Source: RGIG995 sp045542115
GTDB lineage: Bacteria > Bacillota > Clostridia > Oscillospirales > UBA644
DNA length: 47,800 nt
Direction: 5' to 3'
Assembly: GCA_045542115.1 (NCBI GenBank)
Contig: JAZQKK010000003.1
Span: 1-47,800, forward strand
Made by a program: the position numbers and the translations under genes. A model generated the notes under the pieces. It was not told the DNA's origin, searched no databases, and saw nothing but the letters and a program-made list of their open reading frames with translations. Each line of letters starts with the position of its first letter. Position 1 is the first letter of the stretch. Below are positions 7,620 through 15,833 of this stretch, one piece after another.

Positions 7620-9932
7620 ATGAAACTGACAAAATCCGTATGTTCCTTGCTTTTGGTTTTGTCCCTTGTGTTTGGGCTGTGTCTTCCTCTGCAAGGGGAA
7701 GAAGGGTCTTTTGGGGCAGCCGAGACCTTTCAGAGCGGAGAATACATTTTAGCCGTGGCGGGCATTACTCCCACGGGAATGGAACAAGGGGTCTACTGTA
7801 TCACCCAGGACGAAGCGGTAAATCCTGGGTTGCTGTTTTCCCGGTTTTATGAAGATAACCCCGGCGACGCCCCCTATTGGAAGGTGACCAAGGTCTCCGA
7901 TGGGCAATGCACTATTCAGAACCCCGCCAAGGGACAAAACGGTTATCTCAACATTTCCGCAAATACCCTTCAATACGGCAAAAAACAGAATTTAAACTAC
8001 GAATGGGTGTCGGGACGGTGTAAATTTTACGCCACCGTGGGCGGAACCAATTATTACATCCGCTTTACCAACAGTACCAACAACGAATCCCGGTTCCACG
8101 CCGGAACGGGAGACGGAAGCAACCTGTTTTATCTCTACGGAATGGTTACGCCCGAGCCGGAACCCGACCTTCCCACCTCTCCGGACGCAGATTTGCCCTT
8201 GCCCAAAGAAGACCCCCTTCTGTCCATTGCCTGCATTTCTGACCCCCACGCCGATTACGGACTGCAAACGAAGGATCCCTATATCCGCAAATCGGCTCTG
8301 ACCACCCTGCGGACCATTTCCCTGGAAGAAGATGCAGACCTTCTTTTGGTGGGCGGTGATATCACGTCGGATAACGCGAAACAGTCGGAACGGGGCGGTT
8401 GGACCTATTCCACCTACCAAAACGTCGTCAACGCCTATCGCAAGGCGGCAAACGAGGCGACCTCTTCCGGGCGTTCGTTGTGGGCTTGCGGGAACCACGA
8501 CCACGAAGCCGGGGAAGACGACGGTTACGATTCTTACGCGGGATTTCAGGACATTATGCAAGAATCCTGCGGGACTCCCCTTTCGGTCTATCGCCAAAAA
8601 GACGACTTTACCGTCAAAGACCAACGGTACCCCGACCATATTTTGGGGCTTCATTACAATATCGAAGGCTTTGATTTTCTCGTCTTAAATCCCCCCTATT
8701 CCCAAGCCTTGAATTATTCCACCGGGGCGTTGCAATGGCTGAACAAACGCCTGAACGCCATCGGAAGGACCAAGACGGTGTTCATCGTATCCCATTATCC
8801 CTTGACCGACAGCCGGGGCATCTCCACCCCCACCTACGGACTTACGGGGGCGTCTTATCTGTCTTTGACGGGGATTTTGAAGAAATATCCCAACGCCATC
8901 TACTTGTACGGCCACAACCACGGAGGTGCGGAATCGGTTTACATTTCCGACGACACCTTTGAACGTATCACGTCGTATACCGCTGACGGTCGGGTGGTCA
9001 ACAACCGCAACGCCATTCCAACGTCGTTTATTACCTCTTTTATGGGGTCCGTTTCTTATTACAGTTATTCGTTAGACCCCAATGCCCTCACGGAAAGCGA
9101 CCCGGCTATCGTGCAAGGGTTGATGATTTACGTCTACAAAGACCGCATTGTGTTCCAAATGAAAAATTACGGGACCCACAAAGACCACGCCGACCGGGTC
9201 TTGAAATCCTGGACGGTAATGCGGGATATTGAAGGGGCTTTGAACGGCACGTTAAAAGATTCGATGGAGAACGTCCCCCAACTCCCCGCGGCGATGACTG
9301 AAATCCTTGTCACCGACGGGGTGAACGGGGCGGTGGTCTACGACCCGCTGCAATCCATTCGTACGGTAGGCTTGGCGACTACGGGTGTCACGGTGAAATC
9401 CTACGGCCATACCGCTCTTGTGGGAGACTGCTTGACTGAATCAATGAAACTGAGTCTGAAAAAACTGACCCGCGGGGATTCTTACGATGCCCTTTCTGCC
9501 GCGGTGAAAAAAGCGGTAAAGGAATTTGCCGCCTATGAGATGACCGTCAAAGACGGAAAAGAAACCCTTTCGGTGGAAGGTCCGGTGCAGGTGACCCTCG
9601 CCGTTCCCGAAATCTTCAACGACCGGGCGGAGGAAATTATCTTTGCCGCCTATTATGAAGAAAATTCCACCTTGCATATGACCGATGCGTTTCTCAGCGA
9701 GGACGGAAAGACGGTGACCTTCCGTCTCCCGAACCTGACCCCCTTTGCCGTTTCGGCCCGAGCGACGGTGGCTCAGGACGTCATTGACGGCGACCTGCCC
9801 TCCGGAATCATTGTGTCCGACGTGATTTTGGCCGGCATCGGCGGGCTGATGCTGATTGCCGGAATCCTTTGCCTCACCCTGGTCCTCTACCGAATGTGGA
9901 AAAAGGACCGGGCAACACCCTACAAAGAATAA
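7620..9932 (+). CDS. Membrane-anchored extracellular metallophosphoesterase, paralog 3
   Basis: A 770-residue third member of the tandem family; ATG 7620 follows an AAAAGGGG SD. The signal peptide and N-terminal beta-rich domain match paralog 2, including a block near identical at DNA level (5880-5943 versus 8068-8132). Phosphoesterase motifs are complete: SDPH (about 211-213), GGDI, GNHDHEAG, SHYP, GHNH. The C-terminal half differs: in place of the low-complexity linker there is a folded-looking beta-rich segment (about residues 555-720; AAYEMTVKDGKETLS, NLTPFAVSARA) of a kind common in clostridial surface proteins, then a membrane helix and a charged YRMWKKDRATPYKE tail. This suggests duplication followed by domain swapping. 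Last gene of the operon. Confidence 0.86.
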   Translation: MKLTKSVCSLLLVLSLVFGLCLPLQGEEGSFGAAETFQSGEYILAVAGITPTGMEQGVYCITQDEAVNPGLLFSRFYEDNPGDAPYWKVTKVSDGQCTIQNPAKGQNGYLNISANTLQYGKKQNLNYEWVSGRCKFYATVGGTNYYIRFTNSTNNESRFHAGTGDGSNLFYLYGMVTPEPEPDLPTSPDADLPLPKEDPLLSIACISDPHADYGLQTKDPYIRKSALTTLRTISLEEDADLLLVGGDITSDNAKQSERGGWTYSTYQNVVNAYRKAANEATSSGRSLWACGNHDHEAGEDDGYDSYAGFQDIMQESCGTPLSVYRQKDDFTVKDQRYPDHILGLHYNIEGFDFLVLNPPYSQALNYSTGALQWLNKRLNAIGRTKTVFIVSHYPLTDSRGISTPTYGLTGASYLSLTGILKKYPNAIYLYGHNHGGAESVYISDDTFERITSYTADGRVVNNRNAIPTSFITSFMGSVSYYSYSLDPNALTESDPAIVQGLMIYVYKDRIVFQMKNYGTHKDHADRVLKSWTVMRDIEGALNGTLKDSMENVPQLPAAMTEILVTDGVNGAVVYDPLQSIRTVGLATTGVTVKSYGHTALVGDCLTESMKLSLKKLTRGDSYDALSAAVKKAVKEFAAYEMTVKDGKETLSVEGPVQVTLAVPEIFNDRAEEIIFAAYYEENSTLHMTDAFLSEDGKTVTFRLPNLTPFAVSARATVAQDVIDGDLPSGIIVSDVILAGIGGLMLIAGILCLTLVLYRMWKKDRATPYKE

Positions 9933-10030
9933 CCCAAAGGCAAAAAAGCCAAGTTTTGCGAAGGTTCTGTCGGAGAGATTGGAAAAAACGATTCGGAAAA
10001 ATCTACATTATAAGATAAAGGAGAGTCCTT

Positions 10031-10687
10031 GTGGAGCGTAAAAAGAGCAACGCTTTTGCGGAACAGGTTCTGGAAGACGAGGCGATGCTGCAACAGTTGG
10101 AAGGGTATCTTCAAATGCAGCACGTATACAACGCCGCCATTCGGGAAGTGACCACCAAATTGCAGATTCTCGACGAAGAATTTCAATGCCGGTATGACCA
10201 CAATCCCATCCACCATATGGAATCCCGGTTGAAAACACCCCGGTCCATCGTGGAAAAATTGCGCCGCCGCGCCGAAGAAGTCAGCGCCGATTCCGCCCGA
10301 CGGAATTTGACCGACATTGCGGGAATCCGGGTCATTTGCCACTATATCGAAGACGTCTACCGCATTGCGGAGTTGTTGCTCCATCAGGACGATGTGACGC
10401 TGATTCGCAAGACCGACTACATTAAGACCCCCAAAGAAAACGGCTACCGTTCCCTGCATTTGGTGGTTCAGGTGCCGGTGTATCTGTCCAATCGCACGGA
10501 ATACGTTCCGGTGGAGGTGCAGATCCGCACCGAAGGAATGGATTTCTGGGCCAGTCTGGAACATCAGATGCGATATAAGTCTTCCAAGCCGGTCTCCCCG
10601 GAATTGCAACGGGAGTTGCGGAATTGTGCCGAGGATCTGGCGGAATTGGACGTTCGGATGCAGCGAATCTACAAACATTTGCAATAA
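10031..10687 (+). CDS. relQ: Small alarmone synthetase, RelQ/YjbM-type (p)ppGpp synthase
   Basis: A 218-residue RelA/SpoT synthetase-domain protein without the hydrolase or regulatory domains of long Rel. Recognisable elements are the nucleotide-binding TPRSIVEKLRRR segment (about 69-80), DIAGIRVICHY (about 97-107), the substrate loop KTPKENGYRSLHLV and EVQIRT. Family members transfer pyrophosphate from ATP to GDP/GTP to make (p)ppGpp and usually form tetramers in the cytosol. GTG 10031 is chosen because AAAGGAG lies 8-9 nt upstream and the family N-terminus fits; no better ATG exists. The next gene starts 43 nt later, across a terminator. RelQ rather than RelP is a judgement from sequence feel; the synthetase call is secure. 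Confidence 0.88.
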   Translation: MERKKSNAFAEQVLEDEAMLQQLEGYLQMQHVYNAAIREVTTKLQILDEEFQCRYDHNPIHHMESRLKTPRSIVEKLRRRAEEVSADSARRNLTDIAGIRVICHYIEDVYRIAELLLHQDDVTLIRKTDYIKTPKENGYRSLHLVVQVPVYLSNRTEYVPVEVQIRTEGMDFWASLEHQMRYKSSKPVSPELQRELRNCAEDLAELDVRMQRIYKHLQ

Positions 10688-10695
10688 AATCTTTT

Positions 10696-10730
10696 CTCCG
10701 TGCCATACTAACGGCACGGAGGATTTTTTT
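10696..10730 (+). terminator. Intrinsic terminator whose 3' arm carries the SD of the next gene
   Basis: CTCCGTGCC (10696-10704) pairs perfectly with GGCACGGAG (10713-10721), then GA and seven Ts; the ATG of the amidohydrolase follows directly at 10731. The only SD for that gene, GGAGGA (10718-10723), overlaps the 3' arm, so folding would both end the relQ transcript and hide the ribosome site. Confidence 0.82.
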
Positions 10731-11879
10731 ATGAATATATTACAACAGGCAAGGAACTTACAGCCCCAACTGGTGGATTGGCGCCGACAACTGCACCGCT
10801 GTCCGGAAGTGGGGTTCGATCTCCCTGAAACGATGGCGTTTCTGAAACGGGAATTGGAAGGGATGGGGTATGCCCCTGCCGATTTGGGAAAGGCCGGTCT
10901 GATGGCGGAGATGGGGGAGCCGGGCGGCCGGACGGTCCTGCTTCGGGCGGACGTGGACGGGCTTGGGATCCGGGAAGAAGCCGCGGTGGAGTTTGCTTCC
11001 CCAAACGGCAAAATGCACGCCTGCGGCCACGATCTGCACGCAACGATGTTGCTGGGCGCCGCCGCATTGATAAAAAAGATTCCCTTCTCCGGGGTTCGGG
11101 TACGGTTCTATTTTCAGCCGGCGGAAGAACTTCTGCAAGGGGCGGCGGCCGGAGTGAACGCCGGGGTGTGTGACGGGGCAGACGAGGCTTATATGCTTCA
11201 CACTGCCGTAAATACCGGACTGCGGCCGGGAACGGTAATCTTGCCCCCGGCGGGCGTTATCGCGCCGTCGGCGGACTATTTCGAGATTTCGTTACAGGGC
11301 AAAGGGTGCCACGGAGCCGACCCGGCCTCGGGGGTGGATGCGTTGTCGGTGGCTGCCCGGATCTTGCTGGGGCTTCAACATCTTCCGGCCCGGGAATTTC
11401 CCTCCGGGGAACGGGGGGTTGTGACGGTAGGGTCTCTCTCCGGGGGAGATTCCTTTAACGTTCTTTCCGATACCGTGACCTTGCGGGGCACGTTTCGGTG
11501 CTACGACGAATCTTTTCGCCAACAGTTAAAGACCCGGGTGGAAGAAATCGCCCATTCCACGGCCATTGCCTATCGGACGCGGGCTGCCGTTTCTTTTCCG
11601 TCCGGGTGCCCGTCCTTGGAGAATCATTCCCAATTACGGGAGCGGGCGTTGGGACGGTTGGTCTCCATCTTCGGGCAGGACGGGGTCTTGGACGTGACCA
11701 CCCCTTCCGGCACCGCCGGGTCCGAAGATTTTGCCGTCATTTCCCGCACCGTCCCTTCGGTAATGATGGCCATCGCCGCCGGCGACCCGGGGGTGGGATT
11801 GCACCATCCCAAAGTGGTCTTCGACGAATCCTGTCTGGCCTACGGGGTCGCCGCCCTTTATGGAATGTTACACGCTTGA
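10731..11879 (+). CDS. M20 family amidohydrolase (aminoacylase / N-acyl-amino acid hydrolase type)
   Basis: A 382-residue metallopeptidase of the M20D amidohydrolase group, which cleaves N-acyl or amide bonds of amino-acid conjugates in the cytosol using one or two metal ions. Visible motifs: the early helix DWRRQLHRCPEVGF, LRADVDGL (about 70-77), HACGHDLHATMLLGAA (about 99-114), FQPAEE, GCHGADP in the dimerisation domain, GTAGSEDF, and a terminal LHHPKVVFDE. Length fits the family. Start 10731 is fixed by GGAGGA seven bases upstream, inside the terminator hairpin of the preceding gene; an earlier in-frame ATG at 10626 lies within relQ. Substrate cannot be told from sequence; N-acetyl or hippurate-like amides are typical. 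Confidence 0.87.
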   Translation: MNILQQARNLQPQLVDWRRQLHRCPEVGFDLPETMAFLKRELEGMGYAPADLGKAGLMAEMGEPGGRTVLLRADVDGLGIREEAAVEFASPNGKMHACGHDLHATMLLGAAALIKKIPFSGVRVRFYFQPAEELLQGAAAGVNAGVCDGADEAYMLHTAVNTGLRPGTVILPPAGVIAPSADYFEISLQGKGCHGADPASGVDALSVAARILLGLQHLPAREFPSGERGVVTVGSLSGGDSFNVLSDTVTLRGTFRCYDESFRQQLKTRVEEIAHSTAIAYRTRAAVSFPSGCPSLENHSQLRERALGRLVSIFGQDGVLDVTTPSGTAGSEDFAVISRTVPSVMMAIAAGDPGVGLHHPKVVFDESCLAYGVAALYGMLHA

Positions 11880-11906
11880 TACTCCCCCCTTCCTCGGCGA
11901 GAGGAC

Positions 11907-11938
11907 AAAAAAACCGGCGGAAAATACGTTCCGCCGGT
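11907..11938 (-). terminator. Terminator of the htrA gene
   Basis: ACCGGCGG (11913-11920) and CCGCCGGT (11931-11938) form an 8-bp stem; on the minus strand it is followed by seven Ts (11913-11907). It lies between two convergent genes and may weakly stop plus-strand transcripts too. Confidence 0.82.
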
Positions 11939-11953
11939 AAAATATTTTATAGT

Positions 11954-13240
11954 TTATTGTGCGTTCAATTCTTCCAAAACCAAGGTGGTGGTGTGCACGG
12001 CGTTATCCCGCAGGTAGGTGAGGGAGACCGAATCCCCAATCTTGGCGGATTGCAGAATTTCTTTTAATTGGTCGATGGTTTCAATGGTGGTATCGTTGGC
12101 CTTGATGATGATGTCGCCGGTTTTCAGCCCCGCTTTATCTGCCGGTCCTCCGGGAACGACGGTATAAACGAAAGCACCCTTCAAATCCCCGGATTCGTAG
12201 GTGTAGCCGGTGATTCCGATGCCGGGACGGGAAATCTTTCCGGTGCTCATCAATTCTTCTGCCAGAGGCAGAACGTCGTCAATTTGCAACGCGAAGCCCA
12301 AATTTTCGTAGGTGCCCGAAATCTTGATGGAGTTAATTCCAATCACCTGGCCGTAAACGTTGACCAACGGTCCTCCGGAGTTCCCGGAATTGATGGGGGC
12401 ATCGTGCTGAATCAGGTCCAGCGTGTACCCCAATTCGGGGAAATTCAACCCTTCCCGAATGGCGGAGACCATCCCTTGGGTGGCGGTGTAGGAGAGGTTT
12501 TCGTTGTAGGGAGTTCCGATGGCAATCACCATATCCCCGGGGACGACTTTGGACGATTCCCCGAATTCTGCCGGAGCAAGGCCGGTGGCTTCAATTTTAA
12601 TTACGGCGGTGTCCGATTCGGAATCTGCGCCGATGAGAGATGCGGCATAGGTCTTGCCGTTATAGTCGGTGACCGAAATTCGGTTGGCACCTTCCACCAC
12701 GTGGGCGTTGGTGAGAATATAGCCGTTATCGGTGTAGATGATTCCCGTGCCGAAGCCGGAAGCCACTTGCCCTTCGCTGACCCCTTCCACGGAAACGGTA
12801 ACCACCGAGGGGGAGACTTTTGCAATAATCTCTTGGGGGGTCAACGCATCCCCTTCTTCCACGTTGTCCCGATAATTGTAGGAGGGAGTGCTGCTCTGGG
12901 GAATATCAAAAGCCTGGGGAGAGTTTTTTGCAGCCCAAATGGCAAACGCACCCATCAGCAGGGAAATACATACGGCAATAATGGCAATAGCCAGCCAAAC
13001 ACCGTTCTTCTGCCGTTTTTCCACCACGACTACGGGCGCCACCGGTGCTTCCACACAGGGCGTAACGGGCGTTTCCACACCGGGAGTTACCGGCCCTGCT
13101 GCGGCGGGTTCTTCCGTTTGCGGAGCGACCGGTTCTGTGGCCACAGATTCTTCGATGGGTTGCGGCTCTTGTTCCGGAGAAGGGATGGGAGTTCCCGGTT
13201 GTTGTGATTCGTTTTTAGGGAAAATATCATTTTGTTCCAT
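11954..13240 (-). CDS. htrA: HtrA/DegP-family membrane serine protease with PDZ domain
   Basis: A 428-residue type II membrane protein. Residues about 1-78 are an acidic Pro/Glu/Val-rich cytoplasmic region with repeated TPxVxxPV units, then one membrane helix (WLAIAIIAVCISLLMG). The trypsin-like domain outside carries the triad: His in LTNAHVVEG (about 179), Asp in DSESDTAVIK (about 209) and Ser in NSGNSGGPL (about 287). One PDZ domain follows (GAFVYTVVPGGPADKAGL onward). Such proteases degrade or refold damaged envelope proteins. Start 13240 has AAAGGAG at ideal spacing. The gene is monocistronic, with its own terminator and a 110-nt leader containing a hairpin. Confidence 0.93.
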   Translation of the reverse strand: MEQNDIFPKNESQQPGTPIPSPEQEPQPIEESVATEPVAPQTEEPAAAGPVTPGVETPVTPCVEAPVAPVVVVEKRQKNGVWLAIAIIAVCISLLMGAFAIWAAKNSPQAFDIPQSSTPSYNYRDNVEEGDALTPQEIIAKVSPSVVTVSVEGVSEGQVASGFGTGIIYTDNGYILTNAHVVEGANRISVTDYNGKTYAASLIGADSESDTAVIKIEATGLAPAEFGESSKVVPGDMVIAIGTPYNENLSYTATQGMVSAIREGLNFPELGYTLDLIQHDAPINSGNSGGPLVNVYGQVIGINSIKISGTYENLGFALQIDDVLPLAEELMSTGKISRPGIGITGYTYESGDLKGAFVYTVVPGGPADKAGLKTGDIIIKANDTTIETIDQLKEILQSAKIGDSVSLTYLRDNAVHTTTLVLEELNAQ

Positions 13241-13285
13241 ATTAAAATTCTCCTTTGAGAAAATTTTCCAATCGTCGGAAGCGAC

Positions 13286-13320
13286 CGCCGGGAATCCCTT
13301 AGCAAGGGGGATGCTCGGCG
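13286..13320 (-). promoter_or_regulatory. Hairpin in the htrA 5' leader
   Basis: On the minus strand CGCCG (13320-13316) pairs with CGGCG (13290-13286), and inside it ATCCC pairs with GGGAT around a loop. It lies about 45 nt before the htrA start. No poly-T follows, so it is not a terminator; it could be a protein site, an RNA thermometer element or simple structure. Function unknown. Confidence 0.5.
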
Positions 13321-13359
13321 ACCCTTCACGTAAGAAGTCGGTGAAACTTCCGTACCTTT

Positions 13360-13388
13360 ATTATAATATCCTTTTTGGGGTCTGATTT
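13360..13388 (-). promoter_or_regulatory. Candidate promoter of htrA
   Basis: A perfect TATAAT lies on the minus strand at 13365-13360, about 120 nt before the start codon. No good -35 hexamer is found 16-18 bp upstream (the bases there are AT-rich), so the promoter may be activator-dependent or use a stress sigma factor. Confidence 0.4.
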
Positions 13389-13415
13389 GACGGATTTTTG
13401 GGAATTTGATGGAAT

Positions 13416-13997
13416 TTACAACAAATCCCACCGGGTGATGTGATATTGCAGACAATCCGCCGTATTTCCCCGAAGAGAAATATAGGCAGGCAGGGTCTTG
13501 CGGTAGCGGTAGCCGACCTTTTCCAACACCCGAAGGGATGCCAGATTCTCAGGGTGGCAAACCGCCACGATTTCATCCATCCCAAGGGTGGATACGGCAT
13601 ACTCGGTCAAGGCCTTCAACACTTCGGTGGCATATCCTTGCCCCCAGCTTTTTCGACTCAGCCAATATCCCACTTCCGCGGAGCGGTTAAAAAAATCCAC
13701 TTGGTTCAAATGAATCAATCCCAACACTTTCGCGTCGTCCTTCCGTTCCACTGCCCATTCGGTGCAGAGGCCGGTTTCCAGTTGGGTCTGAATGTTTTCC
13801 ACCATTTGTACCGTCTCCGCCCGGTCGTAGGGTCCCCAGGGTTCGTATTTGGTCACCCGGGGGTCGGAGGTTGCCTCGAACAGGTCGTCGGCATCCGCCC
13901 GAAAGACCTTGCGAAGGCGAAGTCGGGGGGTGTCAATGACGGGATAGGGCTCCATCCGGCGGAGAAATTCCCGTTCAAACTGTTTTTCCGGTTTCAT
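13416..13997 (-). CDS. GNAT N-acetyltransferase, RimJ/RimL type
   Basis: A 193-residue acetyltransferase of the GNAT_3 group. It opens with DTPRLRLRKVFRADADDLFE, has the acetyl-CoA-binding SWGQGYATEVLKAL segment (motif A, about 135-148) and the closing NLASLRVLEKVGYR motif (about 168-181). Relatives acetylate ribosomal protein N-termini or other amines; substrate here is unknown. It starts three bases after the stop of the vanY-like gene and is the last gene of the minus-strand run, so it is cotranscribed. No clear terminator follows; transcripts may run on towards htrA. Confidence 0.88.
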   Translation of the reverse strand: MKPEKQFEREFLRRMEPYPVIDTPRLRLRKVFRADADDLFEATSDPRVTKYEPWGPYDRAETVQMVENIQTQLETGLCTEWAVERKDDAKVLGLIHLNQVDFFNRSAEVGYWLSRKSWGQGYATEVLKALTEYAVSTLGMDEIVAVCHPENLASLRVLEKVGYRYRKTLPAYISLRGNTADCLQYHITRWDLL

Positions 13998-14000
13998 AAA

Positions 14001-15008
14001 TTACTGATTTCCGTATTTCGCAACGAATTCCTCGTAGCAGATACCTTCGCTCATAATAATTTTAGCGGCTTGTACGCCTACGTAACGGTAATGCCAGGGT
14101 TCGTAAATAATCCGGGTAATGTCGGTCTTGTCCTTGGGATACCGAAGAATAAAGCCGTATTCCGCACAGTGGGTGTATAACCAGCGGAAGGCTTCGGTGT
14201 TTTCAAATCCCTGGTCGAGACGGTCGTACCCATAGGTGGTGATATCCGCCGCAAGACCGGTGTGATGCTCCGACGTACCGGGCACGGCGATGATGGTCGC
14301 CGTCTTCTTGATGGCGTCTTCCCGGGAATAACCGCTGTTTATGTATTGCTGGACCCGGGCGTTAAAACTGTCGGTCTGCAATTGAATCCCCCGATAGGTA
14401 GAACGAAGATAGAGCGTGATGCCGTCGGCTTTTGCCGCGAGAACCATCGCCCGGAAGGCATCGGCGGTGCGGGAATCCACCAACCGTTCCCGGCCGTTCA
14501 GGTTTACGGTAGCCAGCTTGGGGGCAAATCCATCGGGGATGGCGTGGTCCGGATTGACTAAAATCAGATTCCAAGAGGTGAAATCAAAGGTGCCGTCGGC
14601 GTTCACCCCGTCGGAGGAATCCACGACCGGCAGGTCGGTGGTCGGATTCTGCGGCGTGACGGAAGATGGATTGGTGGAGGGCGTTTGGGTCGCCGTATTG
14701 GTATCGGTCGCCGAATCGGTGGTGGCAGTATCGGTGGTCTGGGCCGAATCGGTAGCGTTGGCGGAAGATTCTGTGATACGGTCGGTGTCAGTGTCGGTTG
14801 CCGAATCGGTGGTTTTATCCGTGACCGAATTCAAAGGCCCGGAAGAAAGGACGATGGTGTCGGTATTCGGGCCGGGGATGGGAGACTGAGGAGGAGCGGT
14901 GATCCATTTAACGGTAAAGACGATCAGAAGTACCGTGACGGCAACCACCGTTGCCCCCAGAGAGAACTGAATCCACCGTTTTGCATTTTTGCGAGATGCT
15001 CTGCTCAT
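14001..15008 (-). CDS. VanY-like D-alanyl-D-alanine carboxypeptidase (M15B), membrane-anchored
   Basis: A 335-residue protein with an N-terminal membrane anchor (after MSRASRKNAKRW), a Thr/Asp/Ser-rich linker (about residues 45-135, many TDTD and TDSA units), and a C-terminal peptidase M15B domain. Zinc-site motifs are present: SEHHTGLAADI (about 247-257) and EPWHYRYVG (about 303-311), plus RSTYRG ahead of them. Such enzymes trim the terminal D-Ala from peptidoglycan stem peptides outside the cell. The start at 15008 is preferred over 15062 because GGAGGAAG is well placed and the ATG overlaps the stop of the queG-like gene (ATGA). No vancomycin-resistance ligase or dehydrogenase is nearby, so this is likely a housekeeping wall enzyme. 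Confidence 0.88.
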   Translation of the reverse strand: MSRASRKNAKRWIQFSLGATVVAVTVLLIVFTVKWITAPPQSPIPGPNTDTIVLSSGPLNSVTDKTTDSATDTDTDRITESSANATDSAQTTDTATTDSATDTNTATQTPSTNPSSVTPQNPTTDLPVVDSSDGVNADGTFDFTSWNLILVNPDHAIPDGFAPKLATVNLNGRERLVDSRTADAFRAMVLAAKADGITLYLRSTYRGIQLQTDSFNARVQQYINSGYSREDAIKKTATIIAVPGTSEHHTGLAADITTYGYDRLDQGFENTEAFRWLYTHCAEYGFILRYPKDKTDITRIIYEPWHYRYVGVQAAKIIMSEGICYEEFVAKYGNQ

Positions 15009-15805
15009 TGTTCTTCCTCCAAAATGGTTAAATTTCGTAACATCGTGGCCTTCCCCTTCCACGCAAAGGCCCGGAAGGCGTATTTTTCCCGGAATTGTCG
15101 GTCGGACAACCCTTCCAAATCTTTTCGGGTCAACCGGAAAAGAATCTCATTGGGGGGAAGGGCGATGGGGGCCACGGGCAGCCCCTGGTTGTGGGGACAG
15201 ACTTCCGAACAACGGTCACACCCCCAGGCCATTTGATTGGCCTTGACGGCGCGCCGTTCTTCCTCGGTCAACTCCCCTTTTTTCTGGGTGATGTAGGCAA
15301 GGCATTTGGTATAATCAAATCCCTGCTTGGTCAAGGCTCCGTTGGGGCAGGCGTTGATACACCGCCGGCAGTCGCCGCAGGATTTTTTTACCGGAGTTGC
15401 GGGACATTCCAATTCCCCGTCGGTGATAAGTTCTCCCAAAAAGATAAACGAGCCTTTTTCGGTAATGCACAAATTGTTTTTCCCTTTCACCGCAAGACCC
15501 GAAGTCAAGGCGGCTTTTTGCTCGTCGATGGGGGAATTGTCGGTGAAGGGTTTGAAAAAGCAGTTGGGATACAGGGCTTGCAACTCGGCTCCGATTTCCT
15601 TCAAAATATCTCCGAAATACCGATGGTAATCGGGCAACGCGGCAAATCGGGCTAAGTTTTGTCCCTCCTCGGTGGGGAAGTAGTAGGGCAGCGCGGTTAT
15701 CAACACCGTCTTTGCGCCTTCTACCGGTCGCAGTGCCACCGATTCAAAGGGAAGGGAAGCCACCGGGAGTCCCCGTCGGGTGAAACATTCGGTTACAGGG
15801 TTCAT
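15005..15805 (-). CDS. QueG-like epoxyqueuosine reductase / double [4Fe-4S] protein, short form
   Basis: A 266-residue protein with the DUF1730 corrinoid-binding-type region (PIDEQKAALTSGLAVKGKNN, about 94-113; GSFIFLGELIT) followed by two ferredoxin-like cysteine sets, CGDCRRCINACPNG and CDRCSEVCPHN. QueG reduces epoxyqueuosine to queuosine in tRNA using cobalamin and iron-sulfur clusters. At 266 residues it lacks the extra C-terminal region of E. coli QueG (about 379), as is common in Clostridia. It lies 28 nt after ftsH and overlaps the vanY-like start by four bases. The short form may do QueG chemistry or be a related reductase; exact activity is inference. Confidence 0.7.
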   Translation of the reverse strand: MNPVTECFTRRGLPVASLPFESVALRPVEGAKTVLITALPYYFPTEEGQNLARFAALPDYHRYFGDILKEIGAELQALYPNCFFKPFTDNSPIDEQKAALTSGLAVKGKNNLCITEKGSFIFLGELITDGELECPATPVKKSCGDCRRCINACPNGALTKQGFDYTKCLAYITQKKGELTEEERRAVKANQMAWGCDRCSEVCPHNQGLPVAPIALPPNEILFRLTRKDLEGLSDRQFREKYAFRAFAWKGKATMLRNLTILEEEQ

Positions 15806-15833
15806 TCCAAGGCCTCCGTTCCGGTTGATGGGA

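Noticed and set aside
14001..15008. Vancomycin resistance gene
   Set aside because: VanY-like M15B carboxypeptidases are common wall enzymes; no vanHAX-type genes or VanRS regulators are nearby.
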